Shown: positions 1 through 8,408 of the stretch, one piece after another | Numbering within the stretch: position 1 is the first letter of the stretch | Layout of the letters: each line of letters begins with the position of its first letter | From: Ruminiclostridium cellobioparum DSM 1351 = ATCC 15832 | GTDB lineage: Bacteria; Bacillota; Clostridia; Acetivibrionales; DSM-1351 | Assembly: GCF_000621505.1 (NCBI RefSeq) | Contig: NZ_JHYD01000053.1 | Location: forward strand, 1 to 38,606 | Direction of reading: 5' to 3' | Length of the DNA: 38,606 nucleotides | Notes under the pieces: model-generated | What the model was told of the DNA's origin: nothing | The model's database searches: none | Seen by the model: only the letters and a program-made list of their open reading frames with translations | Translations under genes and position numbers: made by a program

Positions 1-117
1 TTTGGATAGAGACTTTTCCAAAGAGACCACCCTGCTTTTTTCAATTTCAGAAAACAGAATCAAATCCAGCAGAAGTTTCTTTTGATAGTCTACATGAGAG
101 TTCCAATTACACAACAT
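1..117 (-). CDS. 5' end of a divergent gene, cut by the window edge
   Basis: On the minus strand an ATG at 117 opens a frame of 39 codons that runs off the window without a stop. It is preceded by GGAGG at 126-130 with an 8-nt spacer, which is the main reason to call it. The visible residues begin MLCNWNSHVDYQKKLLLDLI, followed by a mixed helical stretch; no domain can be assigned from so little. It is divergent from the sugar ABC operon that starts at 363, so a transcriptional regulator or sensor of that operon is a reasonable guess from position only. Confidence 0.5.
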   Translation of the reverse strand, partial: MLCNWNSHVDYQKKLLLDLILFSEIEKSRVVSLEKSLSK

Positions 118-203
118 TAATATAGCCTCCAAAACCAGTGTTATGGCAATTAATACCATACGCTGTGGTTTTCAAATTTTTGGAAGCTAATGTCAAGGTG
201 TAC

Positions 204-223
204 AGTAACCATATATGGTTACT
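204..223. promoter_or_regulatory. 20-bp perfect palindrome, candidate operator
   Basis: AGTAACCATATATGGTTACT is a perfect inverted repeat of 10 + 10 bases. It lies in the gap between the divergent left-edge gene and the sugar ABC operon. Size and place fit a dimeric repressor or activator site controlling one or both directions. No promoter boxes of good quality could be placed next to it, so the role is inferred. Confidence 0.45.
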
Positions 224-309
224 ACTGGTAAATGTTGTTGGAAAATTTAAAGTAAAAAACTGGAGAATGTTAGAGGTGCGAGAAGAAAATTGCATCTTAA
301 AACATAGAG

Positions 310-334
310 CTCGAAAGCTATTGGAGTTTTCGAG
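310..334 (+). promoter_or_regulatory. Leader hairpin upstream of the first binding-protein gene
   Basis: CTCGAAA (310-316) pairs with TTTCGAG (328-334) around an 11-nt loop. The hairpin ends about 14 nt before the AGGAGAGG ribosome-binding site of the gene at 363. It lacks a U tract, so it is more likely an mRNA 5' stabiliser or leader element than a terminator. Confidence 0.3.
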
Positions 335-362
335 AGTATTATTATAAAAAGGAGAGGTTGGA

Positions 363-1790
363 ATGAAAAGCATATTAAAGAAAAGCATGTCACTTCTGCT
401 GGCACTGGGACTTACCGCATCCGTGGCAGTGGGCTGCGGATCGGAACCGGCTTCGCAGCCGGCACCGGAATCCACGGCAGGCAGTGCGGCTTCAACGGAA
501 GCATCGGGATCAACTGGCGGAACAAAAGAGTTTGCAAACAAGGAGTTAAATATTGCAGTATTCCAGGGCGCATACGGAAGAGATTTCTGGGACGCTCTGG
601 CTCAAAAGTTCATGGAGCAGTATCCCGGTACAAAGATCAATATCACTGCAAATCCAAAGCTGGGCGAAATGATAAAGCCAAGTATCGTCTCAGGTAATCC
701 TCCTGATTTTATTTATTTGAATGACGGAGACCCCTCAGGTGTGACAAAGGGTCTTATCAAGGATAAAGCAATAATGGACATTTCAGATATTTTTGACAGT
801 AAGGCCCTTGATAAGGATAGCAATATAAGAGACCTGATTTTGCCGGGTTTCCTGGAAACTCCCTATTGTTCACCCTATGATGACGGCAAGATATACCTTG
901 CTCCTTATAATTACGGTGTTATGGGTTTATGGTATAACAAGGCATATTTTGACCAAAAGGGGTATACGGCTCCCAAAACCTGGGATGAGTTCTTTGCATT
1001 GAATGAAAAGGCAAAAGCGGACGGAAGAGCCTTATTCACATATCAGGGTATTTATCCGGGATATCTGGAAGAGGTGCTTATTCCTGCCGTATATGCCGCA
1101 GGGGGACAACAGGCTGTAGATGATTTTACAAGCTATAAGGAAGGCTTCTGGAAGTCGGAGCCCGCAAAGAAGACCCTGGATATATTCTCAAAGATCGCCG
1201 GAACCGATAATGCGCTCATGAAGGGAACTGTCGCACTTAATCACACCCAGGCACAGACAGCGTTCATGCAGGGTAAATCAATGTTTTGCGTAAACGGCAG
1301 CTGGTTTGAGGGAGAAATGAAGGATGCACCGAGAGAAGATGGCTTCCAGTTCGGATTTGCAGGTGTTCCCGGTTTTAATGCAGGAGACCCCGCTATTGCA
1401 CTTGTAAGTGTCGAGCAGATGTACATACCGTCAAAATCGAAGAATCCTGAACTTGCCAAGGAATTTATGAAATTCATCTATACCGATACGGCTGTCAGAT
1501 TAAACGGTGAAAAGGCAAAAGCAGTAATGGCCGTTAAGGGAGCAACAGAGATGGTAAAGGAATACATAACCCCTTCGGCATATAACTGTTACAAGGCGGT
1601 TGAGGATGGAATGAAGCCGGTTGTTGCATCTCTTAAGCCGGTGGCAAACGGCAGCAAGATAAATATTTCGGATGAAATATACAAGCCGTTTTCAAGTATA
1701 ATGAACAAACAAATGACTGTTGAAGAATACGCAGACAAACTGGAGAAGGTTTATGCCCAGGTGAGGGATGAACTGGCAAAAGCCCAATAA
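363..1790 (+). CDS. ABC sugar transporter, solute-binding lipoprotein
   Basis: A family 1 extracellular solute-binding protein of 475 residues that would capture an oligosaccharide outside the cell and deliver it to the two permeases that follow. The N-terminus has a lysine-rich start, a hydrophobic stretch and a lipobox ending VAVGC with the lipidated cysteine at residue 25. A Ser/Ala/Gly/Pro/Glu linker (about 26-52) tethers the mature domain. The body (about 57-475) has the family pattern, including the late GKSMFCVNGSW-type segment. AAGGAGAGG sits 7-9 nt before the ATG. It is first in an operon with GH112 and GH29 enzymes, so the ligand is probably a galactose- and/or fucose-containing oligosaccharide; this is inferred from context. 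The exact sugar is not readable from sequence. Confidence 0.9.
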   Translation: MKSILKKSMSLLLALGLTASVAVGCGSEPASQPAPESTAGSAASTEASGSTGGTKEFANKELNIAVFQGAYGRDFWDALAQKFMEQYPGTKINITANPKLGEMIKPSIVSGNPPDFIYLNDGDPSGVTKGLIKDKAIMDISDIFDSKALDKDSNIRDLILPGFLETPYCSPYDDGKIYLAPYNYGVMGLWYNKAYFDQKGYTAPKTWDEFFALNEKAKADGRALFTYQGIYPGYLEEVLIPAVYAAGGQQAVDDFTSYKEGFWKSEPAKKTLDIFSKIAGTDNALMKGTVALNHTQAQTAFMQGKSMFCVNGSWFEGEMKDAPREDGFQFGFAGVPGFNAGDPAIALVSVEQMYIPSKSKNPELAKEFMKFIYTDTAVRLNGEKAKAVMAVKGATEMVKEYITPSAYNCYKAVEDGMKPVVASLKPVANGSKINISDEIYKPFSSIMNKQMTVEEYADKLEKVYAQVRDELAKAQ

Positions 1791-1825
1791 TTGCAAAGAG
1801 TACAAGAATATATCGCCAATATATC

Positions 1826-1847
1826 GCCGGAGGATAAAACCTCCGGC
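1826..1847 (+). promoter_or_regulatory. Intercistronic hairpin after the binding-protein gene
   Basis: GCCGGAGG (1826-1833) and CCTCCGGC (1840-1847) form a perfect 8-bp GC-rich stem around ATAAAA. There is no following U tract. Such hairpins between a binding-protein gene and its permease genes commonly protect the upstream mRNA from 3' exonucleases, giving more binding protein than permease. The motif ATATATCGCC is duplicated just before and into the stem (1809-1818 and 1819-1828, approximately). Confidence 0.55.
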
Positions 1848-1875
1848 AATAATTTAAAACAGGGTGTGAACATAA

Positions 1876-2757
1876 ATGAATAAGAGTTTGAAAAAGAATT
1901 TATTTCTTGCCGCATGTGTCCTGCCAGCCTTGATACTTTTTGCTGTTTTTATCATATATCCCACGGTTAAGGTTTTTATAAGCTCTCTGTATCAGGACAG
2001 CGGGCTTGGAAATGTATCACAGTTTGTGGGACTGGACAATTTTAAGGCAATGTTTCAGGATGATGTTTTTTACATAGCATTGAAAAACACTGGATTTCTA
2101 ATGATAGTATCCGGAGCACCGACAATTTTGCTGGCATTGTTTTTTGCAGCCATGCTGACTTCGGGAAAGGTCAAAGAGAGCAATTTCTATAGAGTGGTTT
2201 TTTTCTTTCCAAGTATTTTATCCTTCGTTGTAATTGCAATTCTCTGGTCGTTTATATACCATCCCACAATGGGAATAATTAATCCGGTCCTGCATCTGTT
2301 TGGAATGGCAGATCTCGATATCCCTGTTCTGGGAAACAGGAATACGGTAATGTGGGCTATTGCGGTCACCATAATCTGGCAGGCTGCCGGCTATTATATG
2401 GTTATGTATATTGCAGGAATTGACGGGATATCAAAGGAGATATATGAGGCGGCAGATATTGACGGTGCCACAGGGATTCAAAGCTTCTGGACAATCACAA
2501 TACCCCTGCTCTGGGATATTCTAAAGACAACCATAATATTTGCCATCAATGGGGTTATTACAAACAGTTTCACAATAGTAAGAGTCATGACCGACGGCGG
2601 CCCTGACCGAGATTCGGAGGTACTGCTGACATATATGTATAAACATGCTATGAACGCAAGTTTTGGTTATGCCATGGCAATAGCGGTGTTTGTATTTGCA
2701 ATTTCCATTGTTCTCTCAATCATAAGCAACAAGGTGACAGGTGGAGAAACGGCATAA
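1876..2757 (+). CDS. ABC sugar transporter permease, MalF/UgpA type
   Basis: A 293-residue inner-membrane permease with about six transmembrane segments, the first at roughly residues 9-31. The cytoplasmic ATPase-coupling loop is visible as EAADIDGATG near residue 190, followed by the typical FWTITIPLL. It would form the channel heterodimer with the next gene, 19 bp downstream. The start ATG follows an AGGGTGTG ribosome-binding site. No ATPase gene is present in the operon, so a shared MsmK/UgpC-type ATPase encoded elsewhere is expected from family knowledge. Confidence 0.9.
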   Translation: MNKSLKKNLFLAACVLPALILFAVFIIYPTVKVFISSLYQDSGLGNVSQFVGLDNFKAMFQDDVFYIALKNTGFLMIVSGAPTILLALFFAAMLTSGKVKESNFYRVVFFFPSILSFVVIAILWSFIYHPTMGIINPVLHLFGMADLDIPVLGNRNTVMWAIAVTIIWQAAGYYMVMYIAGIDGISKEIYEAADIDGATGIQSFWTITIPLLWDILKTTIIFAINGVITNSFTIVRVMTDGGPDRDSEVLLTYMYKHAMNASFGYAMAIAVFVFAISIVLSIISNKVTGGETA

Positions 2758-2776
2758 TAACAGTTGAGGTGAAGTT

Positions 2777-3622
2777 ATGAAAAGCAATAGAATATTTGAT
2801 AAAATAATTGGAATTTTATTCAGAGTTGTTTTATTGGTAAATACAATAATGGTCGTATATCCGCTGCTCTGGACTATTTTGACATCTTTCAAGACAAATA
2901 CCGAAATACTCGGTAACCCATGGGTTTTGCCCAAATCTGTAAATATAGGCAATTACGTGTCGGCATTTACAAAAGCGAACATTGGAAGCTATTCAATCAA
3001 TTCAGTTTTAGTCACGGCGGGTTCTATAATCCTGCTGGTAACTATGGCGGTATCCTCGGCATATGCGCTGGCGAGATATGAGTTTCCTTTCAGAAAATTT
3101 ATTAAAAACATATATATGGGAGGTATTTTCATACAGATAACCTTTATAATAATACCTCTGTTTCTGCTTATGACCAGGCTGCATATGAATGACAACCGTT
3201 TCTGGCTTTCCCTGGTATATGCGGTGTCACAGCTTCCTTTTTCCATATATCTGCTCATAAGCTTCATGAAGGGCATACCGAAAGATTATGAAAATTCCGC
3301 CATGATCGACGGGTGCAGCTATGCCGGGGCTTTCATAAGGATCATTGTACCGCTTGCAAAGCCGGGAATCATAACGGTTACGATATTCAGCTTTTTCGCC
3401 TTCTGGAATGAGTTTCCGCTGGCATTGACCTTAATATCCACCGACACTAAAAAAACCTTGCCCATAGGCCTTGCAAACCTCATGGAGGTACAGCGCTATG
3501 CGACGGATTGGGGTGCGCTGTTTGCAGGCCTTGTAATAGTTCTGGTGCCCACAATAATAGTATTCGTGCTCACTCAGGACAAACTGACAAAGGGCATGCA
3601 GCTTGGCGGGCTCAAAGGATAA
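2777..3622 (+). CDS. ABC sugar transporter permease, MalG/UgpE type
   Basis: A 281-residue permease partner of the preceding gene. It has about six membrane segments and the family's conserved start region, with a periplasmic TNTEILGNPWVLP-like segment followed by NIGNYVSAF. The EAA loop is degenerate, reading NSAMIDGCSYAGAF near residue 175 where most members have EAA, but the invariant ID-G and the later PLAKPG are kept. The C-terminus KGMQLGGLKG is characteristic of MalG-like permeases. GAGGTGAAG precedes the ATG. Confidence 0.9.
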   Translation: MKSNRIFDKIIGILFRVVLLVNTIMVVYPLLWTILTSFKTNTEILGNPWVLPKSVNIGNYVSAFTKANIGSYSINSVLVTAGSIILLVTMAVSSAYALARYEFPFRKFIKNIYMGGIFIQITFIIIPLFLLMTRLHMNDNRFWLSLVYAVSQLPFSIYLLISFMKGIPKDYENSAMIDGCSYAGAFIRIIVPLAKPGIITVTIFSFFAFWNEFPLALTLISTDTKKTLPIGLANLMEVQRYATDWGALFAGLVIVLVPTIIVFVLTQDKLTKGMQLGGLKG

Positions 3623-3642
3623 GGACAGTTCGTTAGAAAATA

Positions 3643-3681
3643 AATATTATCAATGAATATTATGAACGAATATTATCAACT
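3643..3681 (+). repeat. Three tandem 13-bp repeats between permease and phosphorylase genes
   Basis: The units AATATTATCAATG, AATATTATGAACG and AATATTATCAACT follow each other without gaps, with the first ten bases nearly invariant. They lie in the 90-bp gap between the permease and the GH112 gene. A protein-binding array, an RNA element altering downstream expression, or simple slippage are all possible; nothing in the sequence decides. Confidence 0.7.
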
Positions 3682-3712
3682 TAATCATAAATAAAGGTAT
3701 GGGGGATGCATT

Positions 3713-5872
3713 ATGGCTAAAAGTTCAGGAAGAGTTACCCTGCCGGCTGAGAAGGGTATGGAGAGGGAAATTCTTCAGCTGGCACAAAAGTGGGGGATAG
3801 ATGCTGTCAGGGACAGTGACGGTACACAGCTATCAACTGAAATCGTCAGCATGGGTTTTGAGGTCTATTCTACGCTGTGTCTGATAAGAGAAGACAATGA
3901 GTGGGCAAAGGCCAACAGGGAATGCCTGCAGCAAATCTACCTCATGTCCCAGGCTGTTATTGCCTTTGAGAATAGAATAGAAATCGATATAATGAAAGGC
4001 TATTACAGGGAGCAGTTTGAAATTGATACCTTGCATAAGCCTGCCGACTGGTGGGAAGTTACAGACCGTACCACCGGTGAGACGGTTGACAATGCCAAAT
4101 GGCTTTTTGATTCAAATACCGGAAAAGTCATCCTGGCAGATGCCGTCAAATGGCATAGATATACCGTAACCTTTCTTGCATATCAGATATGGGAACCTGT
4201 TTCCATGTACAATCACAAGACAAATAACTGGAAGGAGGAACACAGGCTTCCTGTGGATCCCAGACATCCGCAGGCCAGAAAGCATTTGCTGGAAGTGTTG
4301 GAGCACTGGCTGGAAGCCCATCCTCAAACCGGCATAGTAAGATTTACTACTTTTTTCTACAATTTTGACCTGATTTATAATGAAAATGGAAAGGAACGGC
4401 AGGTTGACTGGTTTGGATATCTGAGCTGTGTAAGTCCCCTGGCAATCCAACAGTTTGAAAAGGAATACGGCTACAGGCTGACGCCTGAGGATTTTGCGGA
4501 TAAGGGCTATTACAATTCTCCCTTTAAGGTGCCTGACAGGAAATATCTCGACTGGATGGACTTTAACCAGCGGTTTATTGCGGGCTTTGCCAAAGAGTGT
4601 GTAGATATGGTTCACAAAGCCGGAAAGAAAGCGATTATGTTCCTTGGGGACCATTGGGCCGGAATAGAGCCCTACGGCAAATACTTCGGTGAAATCGGGC
4701 TGGATGCCGTCGTCGGGGCGGCCGGAGACGGTGTCACTACCAGGATGATTTCGGATATCCCTGTAAAAGCTACTGAAGCAAGGTTTTATCCCTACTTTTT
4801 CCCCGATGTTTTTCATGAAGGAGGAGATCCCGTCAAAGAGTCGCTTGAGGTGTGGAGAAAGTCCAGAAGGGCACTTCTTAGAAAACCCACCGACAGAATG
4901 GGGTATGGGGGATATTTAAGCCTGGTTGCCGGATTTAAGGATTTTGTTGACCATATAGCAGACGTGTGTGATGAATTCAGAGCAATACATGACAGGACAA
5001 AAAGTACAAAACCCTACAGTGCAAAATTTAAAGTTGCCGTTCTCAATGCATGGGGAGTCTGCAGATCCTGGATGACACATCAGGTGGCCCATTCCCTCTG
5101 GAACCAGAGATGTTATTCATATCTCGGGATACTTGAAGCTTTGTCCGGCCTGCCTTTTGAAGTTGAGTTCATAAGTTTTGACGATATCAGAAATAATGGA
5201 ATATCCAGGGACACAGGGGTCATTATTAATGCAGGAGACGCCGGAACCGCCTGGTCGGGCGGTGAGCACTGGAAGGACGAAAAGATAGTTTCTGCTGTCC
5301 GGGAATGGGTGTACGGCGGCGGAGGTTTTATCGGAGTGGGGGAACCCACTGCCTGTGAATATAACGGAGCATTTTTTCAACTGTCCGACGTACTGGGAGT
5401 TCAAAAGGAGGCAGGCTTTTCTGTAAGCAGTAACAAGCCTTCGTTCAGTATTAATGACAGCCATTTCATAACTGCCGATATCAGAGAGCCGATGGACTAC
5501 GGAGAAGGGATGAATTCCGTTTACAGGTACTGTGAGTCTGCGGAAATCCTCGCTGTAAATAATTTAAGCTGTTCACTGGCGGCTAATACCTACGGCAGGG
5601 GCAGGGCGGTTTATATGGCAGGACTGCCTTTCAGCATGCAGAATACCAGGATGCTGTCCAGAGCAATATTCTGGTCGTCCGGCAGGGAAGCCGAAATGCA
5701 GATCTGGTTCAGTGAAAATTCTGAGGTTGAATGTTCCGCATATCCTGGTGCAGGCTGTTATGCCGCTGCAAACAGCAGCTTTGAAAGGCAGAAAACAACC
5801 ATTGTGAAAGCTGACGGTGAAAAACATATTGTTGAGTTGGCTCCTTTGGAGTGCAAATGGTTTGAAATATAA
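3713..5872 (+). CDS. GH112 1,3-beta-galactosyl-N-acetylhexosamine (or galactosyl-rhamnose) phosphorylase
   Basis: A 719-residue cytosolic glycoside phosphorylase of family GH112. It would split a beta-galactosyl disaccharide with inorganic phosphate, giving alpha-galactose-1-phosphate and free N-acetylhexosamine or L-rhamnose. The N-terminus GRVTLPAEKGMEREI and AVRDSDGT (31-38) are family hallmarks. The general-acid aspartate is D313 in FLGDHWAGIEPYG, the position known for the Bifidobacterium enzyme. EPVSMYN (161-167) and LSCVSP (237-242) are in the expected substrate region. Length matches the family. There is no signal peptide, consistent with action after import. Lacto-N-biose, galacto-N-biose and galactosyl-1,4-rhamnose phosphorylases share this fold, so specificity remains open. 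A plant-cell-wall lifestyle would favour rhamnose; the fucosidase neighbour would also fit host-type glycans. Confidence 0.88.
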   Translation: MAKSSGRVTLPAEKGMEREILQLAQKWGIDAVRDSDGTQLSTEIVSMGFEVYSTLCLIREDNEWAKANRECLQQIYLMSQAVIAFENRIEIDIMKGYYREQFEIDTLHKPADWWEVTDRTTGETVDNAKWLFDSNTGKVILADAVKWHRYTVTFLAYQIWEPVSMYNHKTNNWKEEHRLPVDPRHPQARKHLLEVLEHWLEAHPQTGIVRFTTFFYNFDLIYNENGKERQVDWFGYLSCVSPLAIQQFEKEYGYRLTPEDFADKGYYNSPFKVPDRKYLDWMDFNQRFIAGFAKECVDMVHKAGKKAIMFLGDHWAGIEPYGKYFGEIGLDAVVGAAGDGVTTRMISDIPVKATEARFYPYFFPDVFHEGGDPVKESLEVWRKSRRALLRKPTDRMGYGGYLSLVAGFKDFVDHIADVCDEFRAIHDRTKSTKPYSAKFKVAVLNAWGVCRSWMTHQVAHSLWNQRCYSYLGILEALSGLPFEVEFISFDDIRNNGISRDTGVIINAGDAGTAWSGGEHWKDEKIVSAVREWVYGGGGFIGVGEPTACEYNGAFFQLSDVLGVQKEAGFSVSSNKPSFSINDSHFITADIREPMDYGEGMNSVYRYCESAEILAVNNLSCSLAANTYGRGRAVYMAGLPFSMQNTRMLSRAIFWSSGREAEMQIWFSENSEVECSAYPGAGCYAAANSSFERQKTTIVKADGEKHIVELAPLECKWFEI

Positions 5873-5890
5873 AAGGAGACCGGTGCCATT

Positions 5891-7318
5891 ATGGATATGA
5901 TAGAAAACGCAGCAGGCATTATACCTTCAAAGCGCCAGCTGGCCTGGCAGAGGATGGAGTTTTACGCTTTTATACATTTTACGGTAAATACCTTTACCGG
6001 CAGGGAATGGGGCATGGGAGACGAGAGCCCTGAAGTTTTCAATCCCACACAGTTTGATGCCGGCCAGTGGGTTGAGGTATGTAAAAGTGCCGGAATGACG
6101 GGGCTCATATTAACCTGTAAGCACCATGACGGCTTTTGTCTCTGGCCGAGTAAATTTACTGAGCACTCGGTATTAAAAAGTCCCTGGGAAAACGGAAAGG
6201 GCGATGTGGTGAGAGAGGTTTCGGAAGCCTGTAAAAGAGCCGGATTAAAATTCGGAATCTACCTGTCGCCCTGGGACAGGCATGAAAAGACATATGGTGA
6301 TTCACCCGTATATAATCAGTATTTCAAAAACCAGCTCAGAGAGCTGCTGACAGAATACGGAGATATTTTTTGCGTATGGTTTGACGGCGCCTGCGGTGAA
6401 GGTCCCAACGGTAAGAGACAGGTTTACGATTGGGACGCATATTACTCACTGATAAGAGAGCTGCAGCCCAATGCCGTAATTTCGGTTTGCGGGCCCGATG
6501 TCAGATGGTGCGGAAATGAAGCGGGGCATTGCCGGAAATCGGAATGGAGTGTTGTGCCGGCTTACCTTCAGGATGCCGAAAAAATAGCGGCAAAATCACA
6601 GAAAAAGGATGACGGGGAGTTTGCAAAGCGTATTGATTCGACCGAAGAGGATCTGGGAAGCCGGGATGCCATAAAAAATGCGGAAAAGCTTATATGGTAT
6701 CCTGCCGAAGTAAATACCTCCATACGGCCCGGCTGGTTCTACCATAGGAATGAAGACCATGAGGTAAAAACCCCAGGGGAACTGATGGATATATACTGCA
6801 ATTCAGTGGGCGGAAATGCCAACTTCCTTCTGAATATACCGCCCGACAGGAGAGGGCTGATCCATGAAAATGACAGTTCGGTGCTGAAAGAGCTGGGACG
6901 GCTTATAAAGAAGGCATTTAAAAATAACCTGGCATACAATGCCAGAGCTGCCGCCTCGGAAACTCTGGATGAAAAACATGCCGTCTCGAATATCCTGGAC
7001 TGTAATTCCGGCACCTACTGGCGCCCCAAGAGAGGAACGGAAACAGCCCAAATCGAGATCGAGCTTTCTTCCAAACAAACCGTTGATACAATAGTAATAA
7101 TGGAGAACATAGAAACCAGCGGCCAGCATATAGAAGCTTTTGTCCTGGAAGCCCAATTTGAAGGTGTGTGGAAGCAGATATATACCGGCACAGTTGTTGG
7201 ATATAAGCGGATTTGCCGGTTCGGTGCCATAACCGCCGGCCGGTTCCGGCTTAAAATTACCGCCTCAAGGCTGTATCCTGCCGTTGAGTATTTGGGGATG
7301 TTTTGTTCAACTGCTTAA
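5891..7318 (+). CDS. GH29 alpha-L-fucosidase, cytosolic
   Basis: A 475-residue alpha-L-fucosidase that removes terminal L-fucose from oligosaccharides. The GH29 barrel fills about residues 15-345. KHHDGFCLW (77-85) binds fucose, and the catalytic nucleophile is D165 in VWFDGACGEG. E210 in RWCGNEAG is the likely acid/base, by analogy to subfamily B enzymes that act on alpha-1,3/1,4-fucose. The last ~115 residues resemble an F5/8 type C (discoidin-like) carbohydrate-binding domain, with NILDCNSGTYWR near 370. No signal peptide is present, so it acts on imported sugars. The gap to the GH112 gene is 18 bp, so the two are co-transcribed. It is the last gene of the module and is followed by a long palindrome. 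Confidence 0.88.
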   Translation: MDMIENAAGIIPSKRQLAWQRMEFYAFIHFTVNTFTGREWGMGDESPEVFNPTQFDAGQWVEVCKSAGMTGLILTCKHHDGFCLWPSKFTEHSVLKSPWENGKGDVVREVSEACKRAGLKFGIYLSPWDRHEKTYGDSPVYNQYFKNQLRELLTEYGDIFCVWFDGACGEGPNGKRQVYDWDAYYSLIRELQPNAVISVCGPDVRWCGNEAGHCRKSEWSVVPAYLQDAEKIAAKSQKKDDGEFAKRIDSTEEDLGSRDAIKNAEKLIWYPAEVNTSIRPGWFYHRNEDHEVKTPGELMDIYCNSVGGNANFLLNIPPDRRGLIHENDSSVLKELGRLIKKAFKNNLAYNARAAASETLDEKHAVSNILDCNSGTYWRPKRGTETAQIEIELSSKQTVDTIVIMENIETSGQHIEAFVLEAQFEGVWKQIYTGTVVGYKRICRFGAITAGRFRLKITASRLYPAVEYLGMFCSTA

Positions 7319-7336
7319 ATAACGCAAAAGGTCATA

Positions 7337-7376
7337 TTACCCTCTATTAACAATGTACATTGTCAATAGAGGGTAA
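7337..7376. terminator. 40-bp near-perfect palindrome, probable bidirectional terminator
   Basis: Nineteen of twenty positions pair around a central GTAC; the only mismatch is at 7349/7364. It starts 18 bp after the fucosidase stop. There is no U tract, only AAAGTAAG after it, so a factor-independent terminator is not certain. An mRNA 3'-end protecting hairpin or protein-binding site is the alternative. Confidence 0.5.
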
Positions 7377-7433
7377 AGTAAGAAGAATGTAATACTGGTT
7401 TATTAGTTTATAATATAATATTTGTGTTCCAAA

Positions 7434-7453
7434 ACAGTATATTTTTGTACTGT
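7434..7453. promoter_or_regulatory. Inverted repeat upstream of yabG
   Basis: ACAGTA and TACTGT flank an 8-bp AT-rich spacer about 67 bp before the yabG start. yabG in Bacillus is expressed late in the mother cell (SigK, GerE); whether this repeat belongs to such control cannot be told here. Confidence 0.25.
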
Positions 7454-7519
7454 ATTTAGTCCCAAAATCACTTCCGGTTGCATATTATGCAATAAAAAGT
7501 TAATTTTGGAGTGATTTTT

Positions 7520-8329
7520 TTGACTAAATTTCAAGTTGGAGATATTGTTACAAGAAGGTCTTACGGTGGAGATCTTCTTTTTAGAGTAGTAAACATAATT
7601 CCAGATTGCGATGGATCTGACTGTTATGTTTTACGGGGGCTTTCCTCCCGAATAGAAGCAGATTCAAAAGCTGATGACCTGGAAAAACAGGATGCCAGAG
7701 CTGCATATACAAGAGCATATAATGAGCTTTATTTGATAAAAAGAAGTATAGAATGCTGCGGTCCATCTGACAGGGGCTTTTTGACCAGATTGAAAAGGAG
7801 ACCGGGAAGGATTCTCCATATTGATTCGGCTCAGGATTTTATGAACCAATGTATGGACTTTTACAGACAAAGCAGGATTACCTGTTATGGAAAATGGGTA
7901 AGCGAGGATAAGCAGCCTTCGGTGGTAAAACAGTATTTGAGGGCTTATAGGCCCAATGTGCTGGTGCTTACAGGGCATGACGGTTTGAAAAAGAACGCAA
8001 AGAATTACAAGTCGCTGGAAAGCTATGCCAATTCATCGTACTTTATTCAGTCAGTCCAGATAGCAAGAGAGTATGAACCCGACCCGGATAGGCTTTGTAT
8101 TTTTGCAGGTGCCTGCCAGTCTTATTTTGAAGCCATAATGGATGCGGGAGCAAACTTTGCAAGTTCACCCAAAAGGGTTTTAATCAACGCTCTGGACCCT
8201 GCAATTGTTGCGCAGAAGGTGTCTATAACAGAGAATTCCACAGTTCTGGAACCCAAGTCGGTAGTGGCCCTGACAATTACGGGCAGCAACGGCATCGGAG
8301 GAAAGCAAACAAGAGGACAATACAAATAA
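7520..8329 (+). CDS. yabG: Sporulation-specific cysteine protease YabG
   Basis: A 269-residue protein of the YabG family, the protease that processes spore-coat proteins in the mother cell and, in clostridia, pre-pro-germination proteins. The N-terminus FQVGDIVTRRSYGGDLLFRV, GRILHIDSAQDFMN, and later LVLTGHDGL and CIFAGACQSYFEAIMDAGANFASSP are the conserved blocks. The last contains the presumed catalytic Cys, with His in TGHD. The TTG at 7520 is chosen over the GTG at 7511 because GGAG at 7508-7511 then sits 8 nt upstream and the protein starts like its homologues. It stands alone between two sugar modules and is evidence for a spore former. Confidence 0.93.
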   Translation: MTKFQVGDIVTRRSYGGDLLFRVVNIIPDCDGSDCYVLRGLSSRIEADSKADDLEKQDARAAYTRAYNELYLIKRSIECCGPSDRGFLTRLKRRPGRILHIDSAQDFMNQCMDFYRQSRITCYGKWVSEDKQPSVVKQYLRAYRPNVLVLTGHDGLKKNAKNYKSLESYANSSYFIQSVQIAREYEPDPDRLCIFAGACQSYFEAIMDAGANFASSPKRVLINALDPAIVAQKVSITENSTVLEPKSVVALTITGSNGIGGKQTRGQYK

Positions 8330-8355
8330 AAAGTTAATAGCGAATAGTTAAGGAA

Positions 8356-8373
8356 GGCCTGCTTATGCAGGCC
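8356..8373. terminator. Hairpin after yabG
   Basis: GGCCTGC and GCAGGCC pair around TTAT, followed on the plus strand by CTACTTTTAAT. It is placed 27 bp after the yabG stop and can serve as its terminator, although the U tract is weak. Confidence 0.55.
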
Positions 8374-8408
8374 CTACTTTTAATATAACGAGGCAATAGA
8401 TATCCAGT

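Noticed and set aside
138-347. 69-codon plus-strand frame before the first binding-protein gene
   Set aside because: It covers the palindrome and leader hairpin, has no ribosome-binding site and looks like untranslated leader.
4112-4816. 234-codon minus-strand frame within the GH112 gene
   Set aside because: Shadow of a strongly conserved gene on the plus strand; no start signal and no recognisable domain.
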